A stretch of 19,605 nucleotides of DNA from Candidatus Margulisiibacteriota bacterium. Lineage in GTDB: Bacteria > Margulisbacteria > WOR-1 > JAKLHX01 > JBAZKV01. The stretch covers positions 1-19,605 of the forward strand of contig JBAZKV010000027.1 of the NCBI GenBank assembly GCA_041650635.1, in the 5' to 3' direction. The position numbers and the translations under genes were made by a program. This document shows positions 1 through 7,197 of this stretch, piece after piece. How positions within the stretch are numbered: the stretch's first letter is position 1; the number at the start of each line of letters is the position of its first letter. The notes below the pieces were generated by a model. That model was not told the origin of the DNA. It made no database searches and was given only the letters and a program-made list of their open reading frames with translations.

Positions 1-351
1 CTGGCCGGGATGGCAGAAGCTGTAAGAGAAAGCGGCGCAGTTAAAATATTAGTGACCAATTCCATAAACGACTTCGAAACAAGAGGAATGACAGCCGCCG
101 ACATGGGGTCAACATTCCTGGATACCATAAGACGGCGCGACAGCTCTCCGGGACAGGATCACGATTATCTTCACCACATAATTGCCAATCAGCCCGGGTC
201 AGAATATATCTCACCCGATGGGTTTGGGTATCTGCAGGCAGGAGATCTTGGGGTTCTTGGAATAGACAATATCTTGGCCCCTTTGGCCGTGGCAGGAACT
301 CCTTATTACGATAACGAGCTCCTTCTTAAACTGATCTGCGGCTTGATATGA
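1..351 (+). CDS. CofD/YvcK-like family protein, C-terminal part (5' truncated by window edge)
   Basis: The frame is open from base 1 (L-A-G-M-A-E-A...), so the first ATG at base 10 is internal and the gene starts upstream of the window. The visible 116 residues read GMAEAVRESGAVKILVTN and then a segment with E-T-x-G-M-T-A-A-D. This matches the CofD/YvcK pattern (P-G-I-x-E-A-I-x-x-S-x-A-x-K-x-Y-V-x-N, then G-E-T-x-x-Y-T/S-A-x-D). Known family members are the CofD 2-phospho-L-lactate transferases and the YvcK/GlmR-type factors needed for cell-envelope precursor synthesis on gluconeogenic carbon. In a bacterium, with phosphoglucomutase next door, the YvcK-type role is more likely; that is inference. 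The nucleotide-binding N-terminal half is outside the window, so the subgroup cannot be decided. Confidence 0.6.
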   Translation: MAGMAEAVRESGAVKILVTNSINDFETRGMTAADMGSTFLDTIRRRDSSPGQDHDYLHHIIANQPGSEYISPDGFGYLQAGDLGVLGIDNILAPLAVAGTPYYDNELLLKLICGLI

Positions 352-392
352 TTTCTTTTGCCGCTGCAAAAAAGTGAAATTTCATATTTTTC

Positions 393-423
393 CTTACGAT
401 AGATTAGCGTAAGCAACTTTTTT
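393..423 (+). terminator. Weak hairpin plus T-run after the CofD/YvcK-like gene
   Basis: CTTACG (393-398) and CGTAAG (408-413) form a 6-bp stem with a 9-nt loop. After CAAC there are six T (418-423). The stem is short and only half GC, so it is a plausible but weak intrinsic terminator. The AAGGAGGGG ribosome-binding site of pgm follows directly. A 10-bp palindrome TGAAATTTCA lies just upstream (375-384). Nothing else is recognisable in the 90-nt gap. Confidence 0.3.
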
Positions 424-441
424 GATCCAAGGAGGGGAAAC

Positions 442-2118
442 ATGGCAAGACCGGTTAGTCCGCTGGCGACCACAAGACCGCAACCTTCGGCTCTTTTGTC
501 AAGGAGTGTAATAGCAGACAGGTTTTTTAATCCTGCAGGCCAGTTGAGTCCTTTAAAGAACGGAACTTCAGGGCACAGAGGTTTGGTAGGCCCGGGGTTC
601 GCAGATCTTCATGTGGCCGCAATGACCCAGGCCTGCGTCAATTTGCGCGCAAGCGCGGGCAGGTTCGGACCAATGCTATCTCCGGAATACGAAGCATCTA
701 TTGCGGGAAGACCGCTGGGCTCCATCTTTCTCGGAAAAGATGTAAGGCATGTTTCTGACTTTGCTCAGAACACCGTATGCGAGGTCCTGGCAGGGAATGG
801 ACAAAGGGTCATAATAAACTCTCAGGGACGGCCTACCCCGACCCCTGTGATCTCTTTCATGATCTTGTCCCAGAATCTAAGGAACATGCTTGGAGATAAC
901 AGTCTGGCAGAAGGAATGATCGACACTGCTTCCCATAACGCACCTTCGAACGGAGGTATTAAGACCAACGGTTTCAATGGAGGGCCCAATGTCAACACCG
1001 CGCCTATAGATGAGCTCGGCAATGCGCTTATGGCAAGCCCTGAACTTATCAATCGTATGCCATATGCAGAAGCGCTGGAAAGAGGACTGATAGTCGAAAT
1101 GGACATGATGAGCCCGTATGTCGAGGCCCTGTCAAGGGTCGTTAGAATGGACCTTCTCAAGGGAATGCGGTTCGGAGCAACCCCGCTGGGAGGTTCGGGA
1201 ATAGGCTATTTTGAGGCAATTAATCAGAGATACGATACCAATATAAGCGTACTGCTTGGCGAAGCTGATCCGGAAGGCGCGCAGAAAGTGTATGACTGGG
1301 ACGGTGAATTAAGAGGCGATCCTTCTTCATGGCATGTGATGCAGGTGATCAAAGGTCAGAGAGAAGCGCTGGGAGTGCCGTTTCTGGGAGCTCTTGACAA
1401 CGACGCTGACCGGTTTGGAGGAGAGGATGCCACCGGACTGTTGACCCCGAACCAGATCCTCTGCGTGCTGGCAGACTATCTGTCAAGCGTTAGAGGCTGG
1501 CCGACCAGCATGCGGATCGGCAGAACTATAGGGACCACTCACATGCTTGATGCCATAGCAGGCTCATACGGCAGGACCGTTCATGAGACCAATGTCGGTT
1601 TTAAGTACTTCGTTGACGGCCTTTTTAACAGAGGATATGTGATAGCGGGAGAAGAAAGCTCCGGATGTGAAACTCCGGCTCTTGACGGGTCGGTCTGGGT
1701 AACTGAAAAAGACGGAATAGCCGCAGTGTTATTGATGATGGAAGCAATAGCCCATACCGGCAAAGATCTCGGCACTCTGTATGCCGACCTTGTCAGCCGT
1801 TTCGGGCCATATCCTTATACAAGAGAGGACACAGCACCCTCGGAAGAAGTGGTCGGCCTCATAAGGCAGCTTTCTAAAGACCCGAGCGGTGTTTCCGCAA
1901 TGCTCCCGCAAAATATTGCGGGTTCTTCGATTTCGCAGCTGCTGGTCGGCGACGGCATCAAAATAGTGCTTGCCAACGGCGCCTGGATATTAATAAGGCC
2001 GTCAGGGACTGAACCAGTGGTCAAGAACTATATGGAAGCTCCGCGGTTCGAAGATCTTGATCCTGCAAGAAGATTGATGGTTGAGGCATATCATCATCTG
2101 GGATTGGGAGAGTTTTAA
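442..2118 (+). CDS. pgm: Phosphoglucomutase (alpha-D-phosphohexomutase superfamily)
   Basis: It interconverts glucose 1-phosphate and glucose 6-phosphate in the cytosol, linking glycolysis to glycogen and sugar-nucleotide synthesis. All four superfamily signatures are present: the phosphoserine loop TASHNAPSNGGIKTN (Ser164), the Mg loop DNDADR (319-324), the sugar loop GEESSG (403-408) and the C-terminal phosphate loop RPSGTEP (519-525). NGTSGHRG (40-47), the PTPTP segment and TEKDGIAAVLL match the bacterial Pgm subgroup (E. coli Pgm, 546 aa) rather than ManB/AlgC; the length of 558 fits. The start is fixed by AAGGAGGGG 4 nt upstream of ATG. The first ~30 residues (MARPVSPLATTRPQPS...) are low-complexity and extend before the domain; they resemble the N-terminus of the next gene. 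Substrate preference beyond glucose phosphate is not proven by sequence alone. Confidence 0.93.
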   Translation: MARPVSPLATTRPQPSALLSRSVIADRFFNPAGQLSPLKNGTSGHRGLVGPGFADLHVAAMTQACVNLRASAGRFGPMLSPEYEASIAGRPLGSIFLGKDVRHVSDFAQNTVCEVLAGNGQRVIINSQGRPTPTPVISFMILSQNLRNMLGDNSLAEGMIDTASHNAPSNGGIKTNGFNGGPNVNTAPIDELGNALMASPELINRMPYAEALERGLIVEMDMMSPYVEALSRVVRMDLLKGMRFGATPLGGSGIGYFEAINQRYDTNISVLLGEADPEGAQKVYDWDGELRGDPSSWHVMQVIKGQREALGVPFLGALDNDADRFGGEDATGLLTPNQILCVLADYLSSVRGWPTSMRIGRTIGTTHMLDAIAGSYGRTVHETNVGFKYFVDGLFNRGYVIAGEESSGCETPALDGSVWVTEKDGIAAVLLMMEAIAHTGKDLGTLYADLVSRFGPYPYTREDTAPSEEVVGLIRQLSKDPSGVSAMLPQNIAGSSISQLLVGDGIKIVLANGAWILIRPSGTEPVVKNYMEAPRFEDLDPARRLMVEAYHHLGLGEF

Positions 2119-2129
2119 AAAGCAATTTC

Positions 2130-2208
2130 GTGGGAGTTCACCCCCTCTTCCGGCGCGCCGTAATACGGAGCACGGAATACCCCCAAGTTGGACTCCCACT
2201 ATTTTTTT
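2130..2208 (+). terminator. Long structured terminator after pgm
   Basis: GTGGGAGTTCA (2130-2140) pairs with TGGACTCCCAC (2189-2199): an 11-bp stem with one G-U pair. It is followed by TA and seven T (2202-2208), as expected for an intrinsic terminator of pgm. The closed region is unusually long (48 nt) and holds its own nested stem: TTCCG (2148-2152) with CGGAA (2173-2177), enclosing CCGT (2158-2161) with ACGG (2165-2168). Direction is set by the T-run. About 130 nt remain between this and the next start; I see no convincing promoter there, only TTGACG at 2269-2274 without a good -10 box. Confidence 0.75.
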
Positions 2209-2336
2209 GCCCGATAAGGTCTTTTGTGCAAAACAGACTTAAGATTCAAGTGAAATCCTGAACAAAATTTGACGATAGATACATGAAGGGGATTTTGAAG
2301 GATCAGCCCGCAGAAAAAAACAAAGGAGGTCCCAAG

Positions 2337-3338
2337 ATGGTTTCACCAACTGCAAGGCCCGTATCGAGAATTGTAACGACAACGGCCCCTTACGGAAGTC
2401 CATGGATGATGCAAGGCAGACCGGGCGCTGAAACTCTCGTTCTTAATCGCTTCCCGAGAGACATAGTGCTTAGTGGCTTTATAACCGAAGCTGAGAGACA
2501 CAGCAAAAGTAATACATGTCCTTCAGGAATGGGAGCGTATTTTGATGCCCTCAAACCACTTGAGGCTGATGTTGATTTTAATTACGAACTTCTAAGCGGC
2601 GCCAGCCCAAAGGCAAGGGGCTGGATATTGGACGGTTTAGCCCGCCCAGGTCAGACAGATGCAGGTATTGATCTTAACCCGGATGTGATGGAAAAACTGG
2701 GAGCAGAAACTATTCTGACCTCGCAGTATTGGGGAATAGATACCCCCGATTATGTGGCGCTTGCCCTCCTTAAGGGCAACAAACTAAATGCGCTGAGAGA
2801 TCTTGTTTTGAACCCCTTAAGTGGAGATTCTAGATACCATCATTTGTGGAACACCGAGGGGCTGGATACGCTTCGGCTCAAAATGATCATGGGTATGACC
2901 GATCCGCAGCTTATGTCATTTGTTAACAGGCATACCTCTCTGGGCGGGCTTTATGTTCGAGAGGGATTAGTCGGAAAAATGCCGGCTGTCCTGGACCAAA
3001 TTGAAGCAACCCGTGTAGGCAACTATAATCAAACTGAGCATGTTTTGCGTTCAATGTTAATAGCTGACAAACCAAAAGCAGTTGATGTATTCGGACAGTT
3101 GGGAAGATCAACTCAAATATCCGTTATAAATAGTTGGGCTGTATACTGCTGGCAAAACCGGGCGAGCGATGTTAACCATGACGGAATAGAAAAAGCAACA
3201 CCCGATCTTTTAGCGTTAGCAGGAGATAATGCAGATATCCATAAAATGGCTGGGAACGGTACGCTCAATTTAGTAGGCAACTGCATACATTCTGCACTGG
3301 CTGCATACATAGGAGCCCATACCTCTGGAATAAGATAA
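2337..3338 (+). CDS. Hypothetical protein, 333 aa, family not recognised
   Basis: I do not recognise this protein. The start chosen is ATG 2337, preceded by a near-perfect AAAGGAGGT (2322-2330) at 6-nt spacing. An in-frame ATG at 2283 would add 18 residues but has no ribosome-binding site. The N-terminus MVSPTARPVSRIVTTTAPYG is Pro/Thr-rich and shares A-R-P-V-S-x-x-x-T-T with the Pgm N-terminus upstream. The rest looks soluble and mostly helical, with no membrane segment or signal peptide. Visible segments include ARGWILDGLARPGQTDAG and LVGNCIHSALAAYIGAHTSG near the C-terminus. Cysteines are few. It lies between the pgm terminator and a methyltransferase on the same strand, so it may be expressed alone or with the methyltransferase. 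Codon use looks more AT-rich than in pgm. No function is proposed. Confidence 0.85.
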   Translation: MVSPTARPVSRIVTTTAPYGSPWMMQGRPGAETLVLNRFPRDIVLSGFITEAERHSKSNTCPSGMGAYFDALKPLEADVDFNYELLSGASPKARGWILDGLARPGQTDAGIDLNPDVMEKLGAETILTSQYWGIDTPDYVALALLKGNKLNALRDLVLNPLSGDSRYHHLWNTEGLDTLRLKMIMGMTDPQLMSFVNRHTSLGGLYVREGLVGKMPAVLDQIEATRVGNYNQTEHVLRSMLIADKPKAVDVFGQLGRSTQISVINSWAVYCWQNRASDVNHDGIEKATPDLLALAGDNADIHKMAGNGTLNLVGNCIHSALAAYIGAHTSGIR

Positions 3339-3343
3339 CTGTT

Positions 3344-3390
3344 TAGAGAGGTCCATATTTTTAGCTGAGCTTTAATGTTAGGCCTCTCTA
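3344..3390 (+). promoter_or_regulatory. Inverted repeat between the hypothetical gene and the methyltransferase gene
   Basis: TAGAGAGG (3344-3351) and CCTCTCTA (3383-3390) are perfect 8-bp arms around a 31-nt AT-rich loop. There is no T-run, so it is not a standard terminator. It ends 18 nt before the methyltransferase ATG and could be an mRNA stem near its translation start or a weak attenuator. The 70-nt gap holds nothing else obvious. Confidence 0.35.
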
Positions 3391-3408
3391 GGAACAGAGG
3401 ACCCGATC

Positions 3409-4644
3409 ATGACAGGAGCCTTGTCATATCTTAATCACTTAAGTATCGGCTTTAACCGGGCCTGCAATTCTCCCGGGGCGCTGTTTCCGGGCAACACATC
3501 TGTTTTATCCCGCCTTGGCGCAGCCGCCTTAAAAACGCTGAATTATGCAATGGTACCGTTAAACCCTCTCGGCCTTCGCACAGAAGCATGGCAGAGAGCG
3601 CTGGTCTGCCCATCTGTCATTACACAGGAACAATCAGGAACCGCCTCGGACTTTTTCGAGGCTTTTTCTAACCCCGCCGCAAACAGCTTTGTCAGGCAAC
3701 TGATGTGCAAAAACTATTCCGCAGCCATAATGACGCACCATCCGCAGGCAGACAGCCTTAACCCTGATTCTATAGAAGCAAGGAACCGGGTCCTGGTCAA
3801 TTCTATCTTTCAAAGGATCGGAGATATAAGCAAAAGCCCCCATTTTTTGTTCGACATTATCACCTCTATGAGCCGAAAATATTCCCCCCGTGATGCGATC
3901 TGGTTCCCGGAATTCGATCAGGCATATGAAGCTTATAAGCATTTGAGCAAGCCGGCAGCAAGGGACAGACTCCTTTTCCCTTTTGTGTCCGGGAACAGCC
4001 TGGTAGATATAGGCTGCGGCGGAGGCGATCTGGCTGCCAGGTTCAGGGACAATCACTCTGATATACTTACTGACGGAGTCGCCGGCATTGACGTACTTGA
4101 CTGGAAGACCCCCGGTCTTGACATAGATTATCATGTGCTTGATTTTTCAAGAGAAGGCGCCTTTGCTCCAAGGTCTTATGATACGGGCATGCTTCTGGCG
4201 GTCCTTCACCACGCAGGAAAGACGGACAACGAACTGAAGACCTTTCTTACGGGGGTGGGCACGGCCGTTGATCAGCGTTTAATAGTTGAGGAAGACTCAA
4301 TAATAACGGAAGAGGACTTGTCAATTCTAGCCCGGTCAAATGTGGCGGGAATTAAAGAGTTTGAGCGGACCCGCTATGAACAGCCCGCCTTTAACAAGTT
4401 CCTGGGTTTTGATCACAGCACCCAAAAAGCCATGATAACTATAATAGACCTTTTAAGCAATGCTTTATCCGTAGGCGTTCCCGAGATGGCCTTCCCTTTC
4501 GGTTTCAGAAGCATTACAGAATGGAAAGACCTCTTTGCCTCCTGCGGATTCGATCTTGAAAGAATAAAAGTCCTAGGGTTCCAACCGGGCAACTTTAACC
4601 AGACAAGCCATGTGCTGTACATTCTTAATAAAAGCACCTTTTGA
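3409..4644 (+). CDS. Class I SAM-dependent methyltransferase with uncharacterised N-terminal half
   Basis: Motif I of a Rossmann methyltransferase is clear: LVDIGCGGGDLAARF, with the glycine loop at about residues 199-207. It is followed by GVAGIDVLD (the acidic end of strand 2) and MLLAVLHHAGKTDNELKTFL, a post-motif segment typical of Methyltransf_11/23-type enzymes. The C-terminal FRSITEWKDLFASCGFDLE resembles the end of small-molecule methyltransferases, where the last strands shape the acceptor site. The first ~190 residues match nothing I know and make the protein (411 aa) longer than a bare methyltransferase domain. The acceptor is unknown. The start ATG has a GAGG-type site about 9 nt upstream (weak). 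No partner gene tells the substrate. Confidence 0.75.
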   Translation: MTGALSYLNHLSIGFNRACNSPGALFPGNTSVLSRLGAAALKTLNYAMVPLNPLGLRTEAWQRALVCPSVITQEQSGTASDFFEAFSNPAANSFVRQLMCKNYSAAIMTHHPQADSLNPDSIEARNRVLVNSIFQRIGDISKSPHFLFDIITSMSRKYSPRDAIWFPEFDQAYEAYKHLSKPAARDRLLFPFVSGNSLVDIGCGGGDLAARFRDNHSDILTDGVAGIDVLDWKTPGLDIDYHVLDFSREGAFAPRSYDTGMLLAVLHHAGKTDNELKTFLTGVGTAVDQRLIVEEDSIITEEDLSILARSNVAGIKEFERTRYEQPAFNKFLGFDHSTQKAMITIIDLLSNALSVGVPEMAFPFGFRSITEWKDLFASCGFDLERIKVLGFQPGNFNQTSHVLYILNKSTF

Positions 4645-4698
4645 CGACTACGACAATAAACTTTGCTATTTTGTTTTTAATTTTAGCTTTTGAATTTG

Positions 4699-4733
4699 TT
4701 TAGGATTTAGAGTTTGGGATTTAGTATTTAATA
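4699..4733 (+). repeat. Heptamer tandem array (TTTAGGA-type), five units
   Basis: Five consecutive 7-bp units: TTTAGGA, TTTAGAG, TTTGGGA, TTTAGTA, TTTAATA. It fills the second half of the 96-nt gap before panE and ends 7 nt before its start codon. Confidence 0.7.
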
Positions 4734-4741
4734 TGGTATTA
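4706..4741 (+). promoter_or_regulatory. Candidate promoter for panE with a start at the ATG
   Basis: A -35-like TTTAGA (4706-4711), a 17-nt spacer and a -10-like TAATAT (4729-4734) are followed by a 6-nt discriminator. This would place +1 exactly on the A of ATG 4741. Both boxes lie within or at the edge of the heptamer array. No Shine-Dalgarno sequence is present, which fits a leaderless message. Confidence 0.4.
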
Positions 4742-5700
4742 TGTCCCCCATAATGAAGATCCTCATCTACGGTGCCGGCTCTATAGGATGTGTTTTTGGT
4801 GGATTCCTGTCAAAAGCGGGAGAAGAAGTGGTGCTGCTGGGGCGCCCCGCCCAGATGGAGGCGATAAAGGCAAAGGGACTGCGGATAGACGGCATCTGGG
4901 GACTCCATGAAGCGGGGGATCTGCTTGCCTATTCCAACAGCGAACATCTCAAAGAGGACCACGCGGGCACCTTTGACCTCATCCTGCTAACGGTTAAGTC
5001 CTACGATACAGTAGCCGCACTGGCCGATATAGTGAATATCGTTAACAACAATACCATTGTTCTGTCCCTTCAAAACGGCCTGGGCAACATAGAGGCTGTT
5101 TCAAAGGCTGTAGGACAGGAACAGACCCTTGGGGGCAGGATTATTTTTGGAGCGGAAACCGCTGTGCCCGGAGCGGTAAAAGTGACCGTTAGCGCAGATG
5201 ATGTCGTTATCGGAAGGATAAGCCCGAATACTTCCTTAGAGAAAGTCGAAGAAATAGCATCCCTCTTTTCCTTTGCCGGCATCAAGACCAGGACAACTCC
5301 GGAAATAGTTAAATTTATCTGGGGAAAGGTCATTTACAACTGTGCGCTCAACGGCCTGGCCTCCTTACTTAACATCAACTACGGGCAGCTGCTGGACTCC
5401 GAACACACAAAAGACATCATGAGAAGGATAGTGGGCGAGGTCTATCTTATCGCCCAGAAAAAGGGTATTGCGCTGAAGCCCGCGACCAAGGAAGAATACA
5501 TAAAGACCCTTTTTAACCGCTTAATTCCGCTTACTTCCTCCCACAGGCCCTCCATGCTCCAGGACATAGAAAAAGGCAAGAAGACCGAGATAGACGCTCT
5601 GAACGGCGCCATCGTCAGGATGGGCAAAGATATTGGTGTTCCGACCCCGACAAATCAATTGATATCAGAATTGATAAAATATAAAGAGGTAAGGCATTAA
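4741..5700 (+). CDS. panE: 2-dehydropantoate 2-reductase (ketopantoate reductase)
   Basis: It reduces 2-dehydropantoate to pantoate with NADPH, a step of pantothenate/CoA synthesis. The N-terminal Rossmann fold begins MKILIYGAGSIGCVFGG with GxGxxG at residues 11-16. LTVKSYDT and VLSLQNGLGNIE are the usual second and third nucleotide-domain signatures. The C-terminal domain carries KFIWGKVIYNCALNGLASLL (the catalytic Lys region) and SMLQDIEKGKKTEIDALNG (the conserved Glu/Asp substrate region). The length of 319 is typical. ATG 4753, four codons in, would give MKILIYG and is the usual family start, but neither ATG has a ribosome-binding site. The -10 spacing favours 4741 as a leaderless start. 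A panB or panC partner is not in the window, though coaX (the next enzyme class in the same pathway) is nearby on the other strand. Confidence 0.92.
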   Translation: MSPIMKILIYGAGSIGCVFGGFLSKAGEEVVLLGRPAQMEAIKAKGLRIDGIWGLHEAGDLLAYSNSEHLKEDHAGTFDLILLTVKSYDTVAALADIVNIVNNNTIVLSLQNGLGNIEAVSKAVGQEQTLGGRIIFGAETAVPGAVKVTVSADDVVIGRISPNTSLEKVEEIASLFSFAGIKTRTTPEIVKFIWGKVIYNCALNGLASLLNINYGQLLDSEHTKDIMRRIVGEVYLIAQKKGIALKPATKEEYIKTLFNRLIPLTSSHRPSMLQDIEKGKKTEIDALNGAIVRMGKDIGVPTPTNQLISELIKYKEVRH

Positions 5701-5705
5701 CCCAG

Positions 5706-5733
5706 GTAGGGGCAGGTCGCGACCTGCCCCTAC
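5706..5733. repeat. 28-bp perfect palindrome (REP-like), intergenic copy
   Basis: The half-site GTAGGGGCAGGTCG is followed without loop by its exact reverse complement. It starts 5 nt after the panE stop. A diverged copy lies inside tldD at 6186-6213. It could terminate panE transcription as a hairpin, but no T-run follows on either strand. Confidence 0.85.
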
Positions 5734-5744
5734 AAAAACCCTCA

Positions 5745-5760
5745 TGTTATAATAACCCCA
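5745..5760 (+). promoter_or_regulatory. Extended -10 promoter of tldD, leaderless start
   Basis: TGTTATAAT (5745-5753) is a perfect extended -10 (TGn + TATAAT). The 6-nt discriminator AACCCC puts +1 on A5760, the first base of the ATG. No -35 match is visible; the palindrome occupies that region. No ribosome-binding site precedes the ATG. Confidence 0.65.
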
Positions 5761-6998
5761 TGCCAGATTTTACTGAAACCTTTGAAGAATCCTCGTCCTC
5801 CACATCCATAATCCTTGAAGACGGCAAGATAGACAAGATAATAACCGGTGCAGAAGCCGGGACCGGCATACGCACTATAAAAGGATGGGAAATAGATTAT
5901 AGTTATGAAAATGCTGGGGGTTTGCGGCCGGATGCCCAGACCGGACCATCGATAGACTCCAGGATCTCGCTGCTCCACAAAGCCGACAAGGCGGCAAGAT
6001 CGGCAAGCAATTTGATCAAGCAGGTCACGGTGTCATACGGGGATAAAACACAACTCATTAAGGTCAAGAACTCTGACGGTGTCAATAGATCAGATTCGAG
6101 ATCGAGGACCCGTTTTGTGATCAATGTGATAGCGGAAAAAGACGGGGTGATACAGACAGGTTATGAAACATTTGGAAATTGTATTGTAGGGACAGCTCGC
6201 GAGCTTCCCCTACCCAACCTGGGGACCATCGAATCCCTCGCTAAAAAAGCGGCGGAACGGGCTATCATGATGCTTTCTGCCCCGCACGCCCCTTCGGGAG
6301 AGATGTCCGTCATAATAATGAGCGAGGCCGGAGGGACATTGATACACGAGGCTTGCGGCCACGGGCTCGAAGCAGATTTCATTTATAAAGGGATCTCGGT
6401 ATATGCGGGAAAGCTCGGACAAAAGGTCGCATCAGAGCTGGTCACCGTTATTGACGATGCCACCATCCCAAATGCCTATGGCTCCTTCGGCTGCGACGAC
6501 GAGGGAACCCCTTCACAAAAAAAGGTCCTCATAGAGAACGGGGTGCTGAGAGGCTATATGAGCGACATCTATTTTTCTAAACTGTTGGGAATAAAGTCAT
6601 CCGGGAACGGCAGGAGAGAAAATTATACCCTGAAGCCGCATCCCAGAATGACGAACACCTATATTGAAAAAGGAAAAACCGATCCAAAGGAGATAATATC
6701 CTCAATAAATGAAGGGCTTCTGGTAAAGAAACTCGGGGGAGGCCAGGTAAATGTTACCAACGGGGATTTTGTCTTCGATGTCCAGGAGGGATATCTGGTA
6801 AAGGCAGGAAAAATAGAGACCCCTGTAAGAGGCGCCATGCTGATAGGGAACGGACCAAAGATACTTGAAGAGATCGACATGGTGGGGAATGACCTCAACT
6901 TTATAACCGGGACCTGCGGAAAGGGCGATCATGCTCCCGTAACGGATGCGATGCCTACGGTCAGGATACCTCAAATAGTGGTTGGAGGAAGAAATTAG
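5760..6998 (+). CDS. tldD: TldD/PmbA-family zinc metallopeptidase
   Basis: TldD-type peptidases act in the cytosol, usually as TldD-TldE heterodimers that degrade unfolded or modified peptides. The zinc helix HEACGHGLEADF (HExxxH: His196, Glu197, His201) and the C-terminal TGTCGKGDHAPVTDAMPTVRI with Cys386, the expected third zinc ligand, are intact. The sequence matches TldD (active) rather than TldE/PmbA (inactive, lacking the motif). At 412 residues it is shorter than usual (about 450-480). The N-terminus starts near the first strand and lacks the usual leading helix. The upstream frame is open back to 5685 but has no ATG, GTG or TTG. Residues 143-152 (VGTARELPLP) are encoded by a copy of the palindrome in a loop before the active-site region. 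No tldE partner is in the window. Confidence 0.9.
   Translation: MPDFTETFEESSSSTSIILEDGKIDKIITGAEAGTGIRTIKGWEIDYSYENAGGLRPDAQTGPSIDSRISLLHKADKAARSASNLIKQVTVSYGDKTQLIKVKNSDGVNRSDSRSRTRFVINVIAEKDGVIQTGYETFGNCIVGTARELPLPNLGTIESLAKKAAERAIMMLSAPHAPSGEMSVIIMSEAGGTLIHEACGHGLEADFIYKGISVYAGKLGQKVASELVTVIDDATIPNAYGSFGCDDEGTPSQKKVLIENGVLRGYMSDIYFSKLLGIKSSGNGRRENYTLKPHPRMTNTYIEKGKTDPKEIISSINEGLLVKKLGGGQVNVTNGDFVFDVQEGYLVKAGKIETPVRGAMLIGNGPKILEEIDMVGNDLNFITGTCGKGDHAPVTDAMPTVRIPQIVVGGRN
6186..6213. repeat. Diverged copy of the 28-bp palindrome, in frame inside tldD
   Basis: It has the same length as the intergenic copy and differs at four positions. Two of the changes (positions 11 and 18 of the palindrome) are compensatory, so pairing is kept there. 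It reads VGTARELPLP in the tldD frame. Confidence 0.8.
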
Positions 6999-7003
6999 AG
7001 CTT

Positions 7004-7025
7004 GTGTTCTGTGCTTCTGTGTTCT
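7004..7025. repeat. Short tandem repeat GTGTTCT/GTGCTTCT
   Basis: Three units (GTGTTCT, GTGCTTCT, GTGTTCT) lie in the 25-nt gap between the stops of tldD and the small minus-strand ORF. The last unit supplies part of that ORF's TAG stop. No hairpin terminator is visible between these convergent genes. Confidence 0.55.
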
Positions 7026-7197
7026 ATCTGCCGCTCCTCAATTTCTCAATAACGACCTTGCTTTTGCGCGGCATAAAATAGCACAGAAATCTGCTCATCT
7101 TTTCGAGCCATTCCAGTTTTTGCTGCGGGGATAATTTCTTGTATTCGTTTGCTTTTTCTTTGGAATAAACATAAAACAAACCTTTTTTTTTCATCAT
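7024..7197 (-). CDS. Small protein (57 aa) overlapping the nucleotidyltransferase gene
   Basis: This short ORF starts at ATG 7197, which overlaps the nucleotidyltransferase stop as ATGA (4 nt), the usual sign of translational coupling. The product begins MMKKKGLFYVYSKEKANEYK, then KLSPQQKLEWLEKMSRFL, and ends EKLRSGR. It is very basic and reads as one or two amphipathic helices. I associate the pattern K-L-S/T-P-x-x-K-L-E-W-L-E with small proteins encoded beside nucleotidyltransferases of this kind, but I cannot confirm that here. A regulatory or antitoxin-like partner role is inference from the overlap. A second ATG follows directly (7194). Confidence 0.7.
   Translation of the reverse strand: MMKKKGLFYVYSKEKANEYKKLSPQQKLEWLEKMSRFLCYFMPRKSKVVIEKLRSGR

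Noticed and set aside
442..2118. Phosphomannomutase/phosphoglucosamine mutase (ManB, GlmM) instead of Pgm
   Set aside because: TASHNAPSNGGIKTN, TEKDGIAAVLL and the 558-residue length match the glucose-specific Pgm subgroup better than the ~450-residue ManB/GlmM enzymes.
2209..2336. Promoter for the 333-residue hypothetical gene with -35 TTGACG (2269-2274)
   Set aside because: No -10-like hexamer lies at 15-19 nt from it (GATTTT is the best), so I do not list it as a feature.
3634..4134. Minus-strand ORF of 166 codons inside the methyltransferase gene
   Set aside because: It is antisense to a convincing methyltransferase with motif I, and its own translation has no recognisable motif and no start signal.
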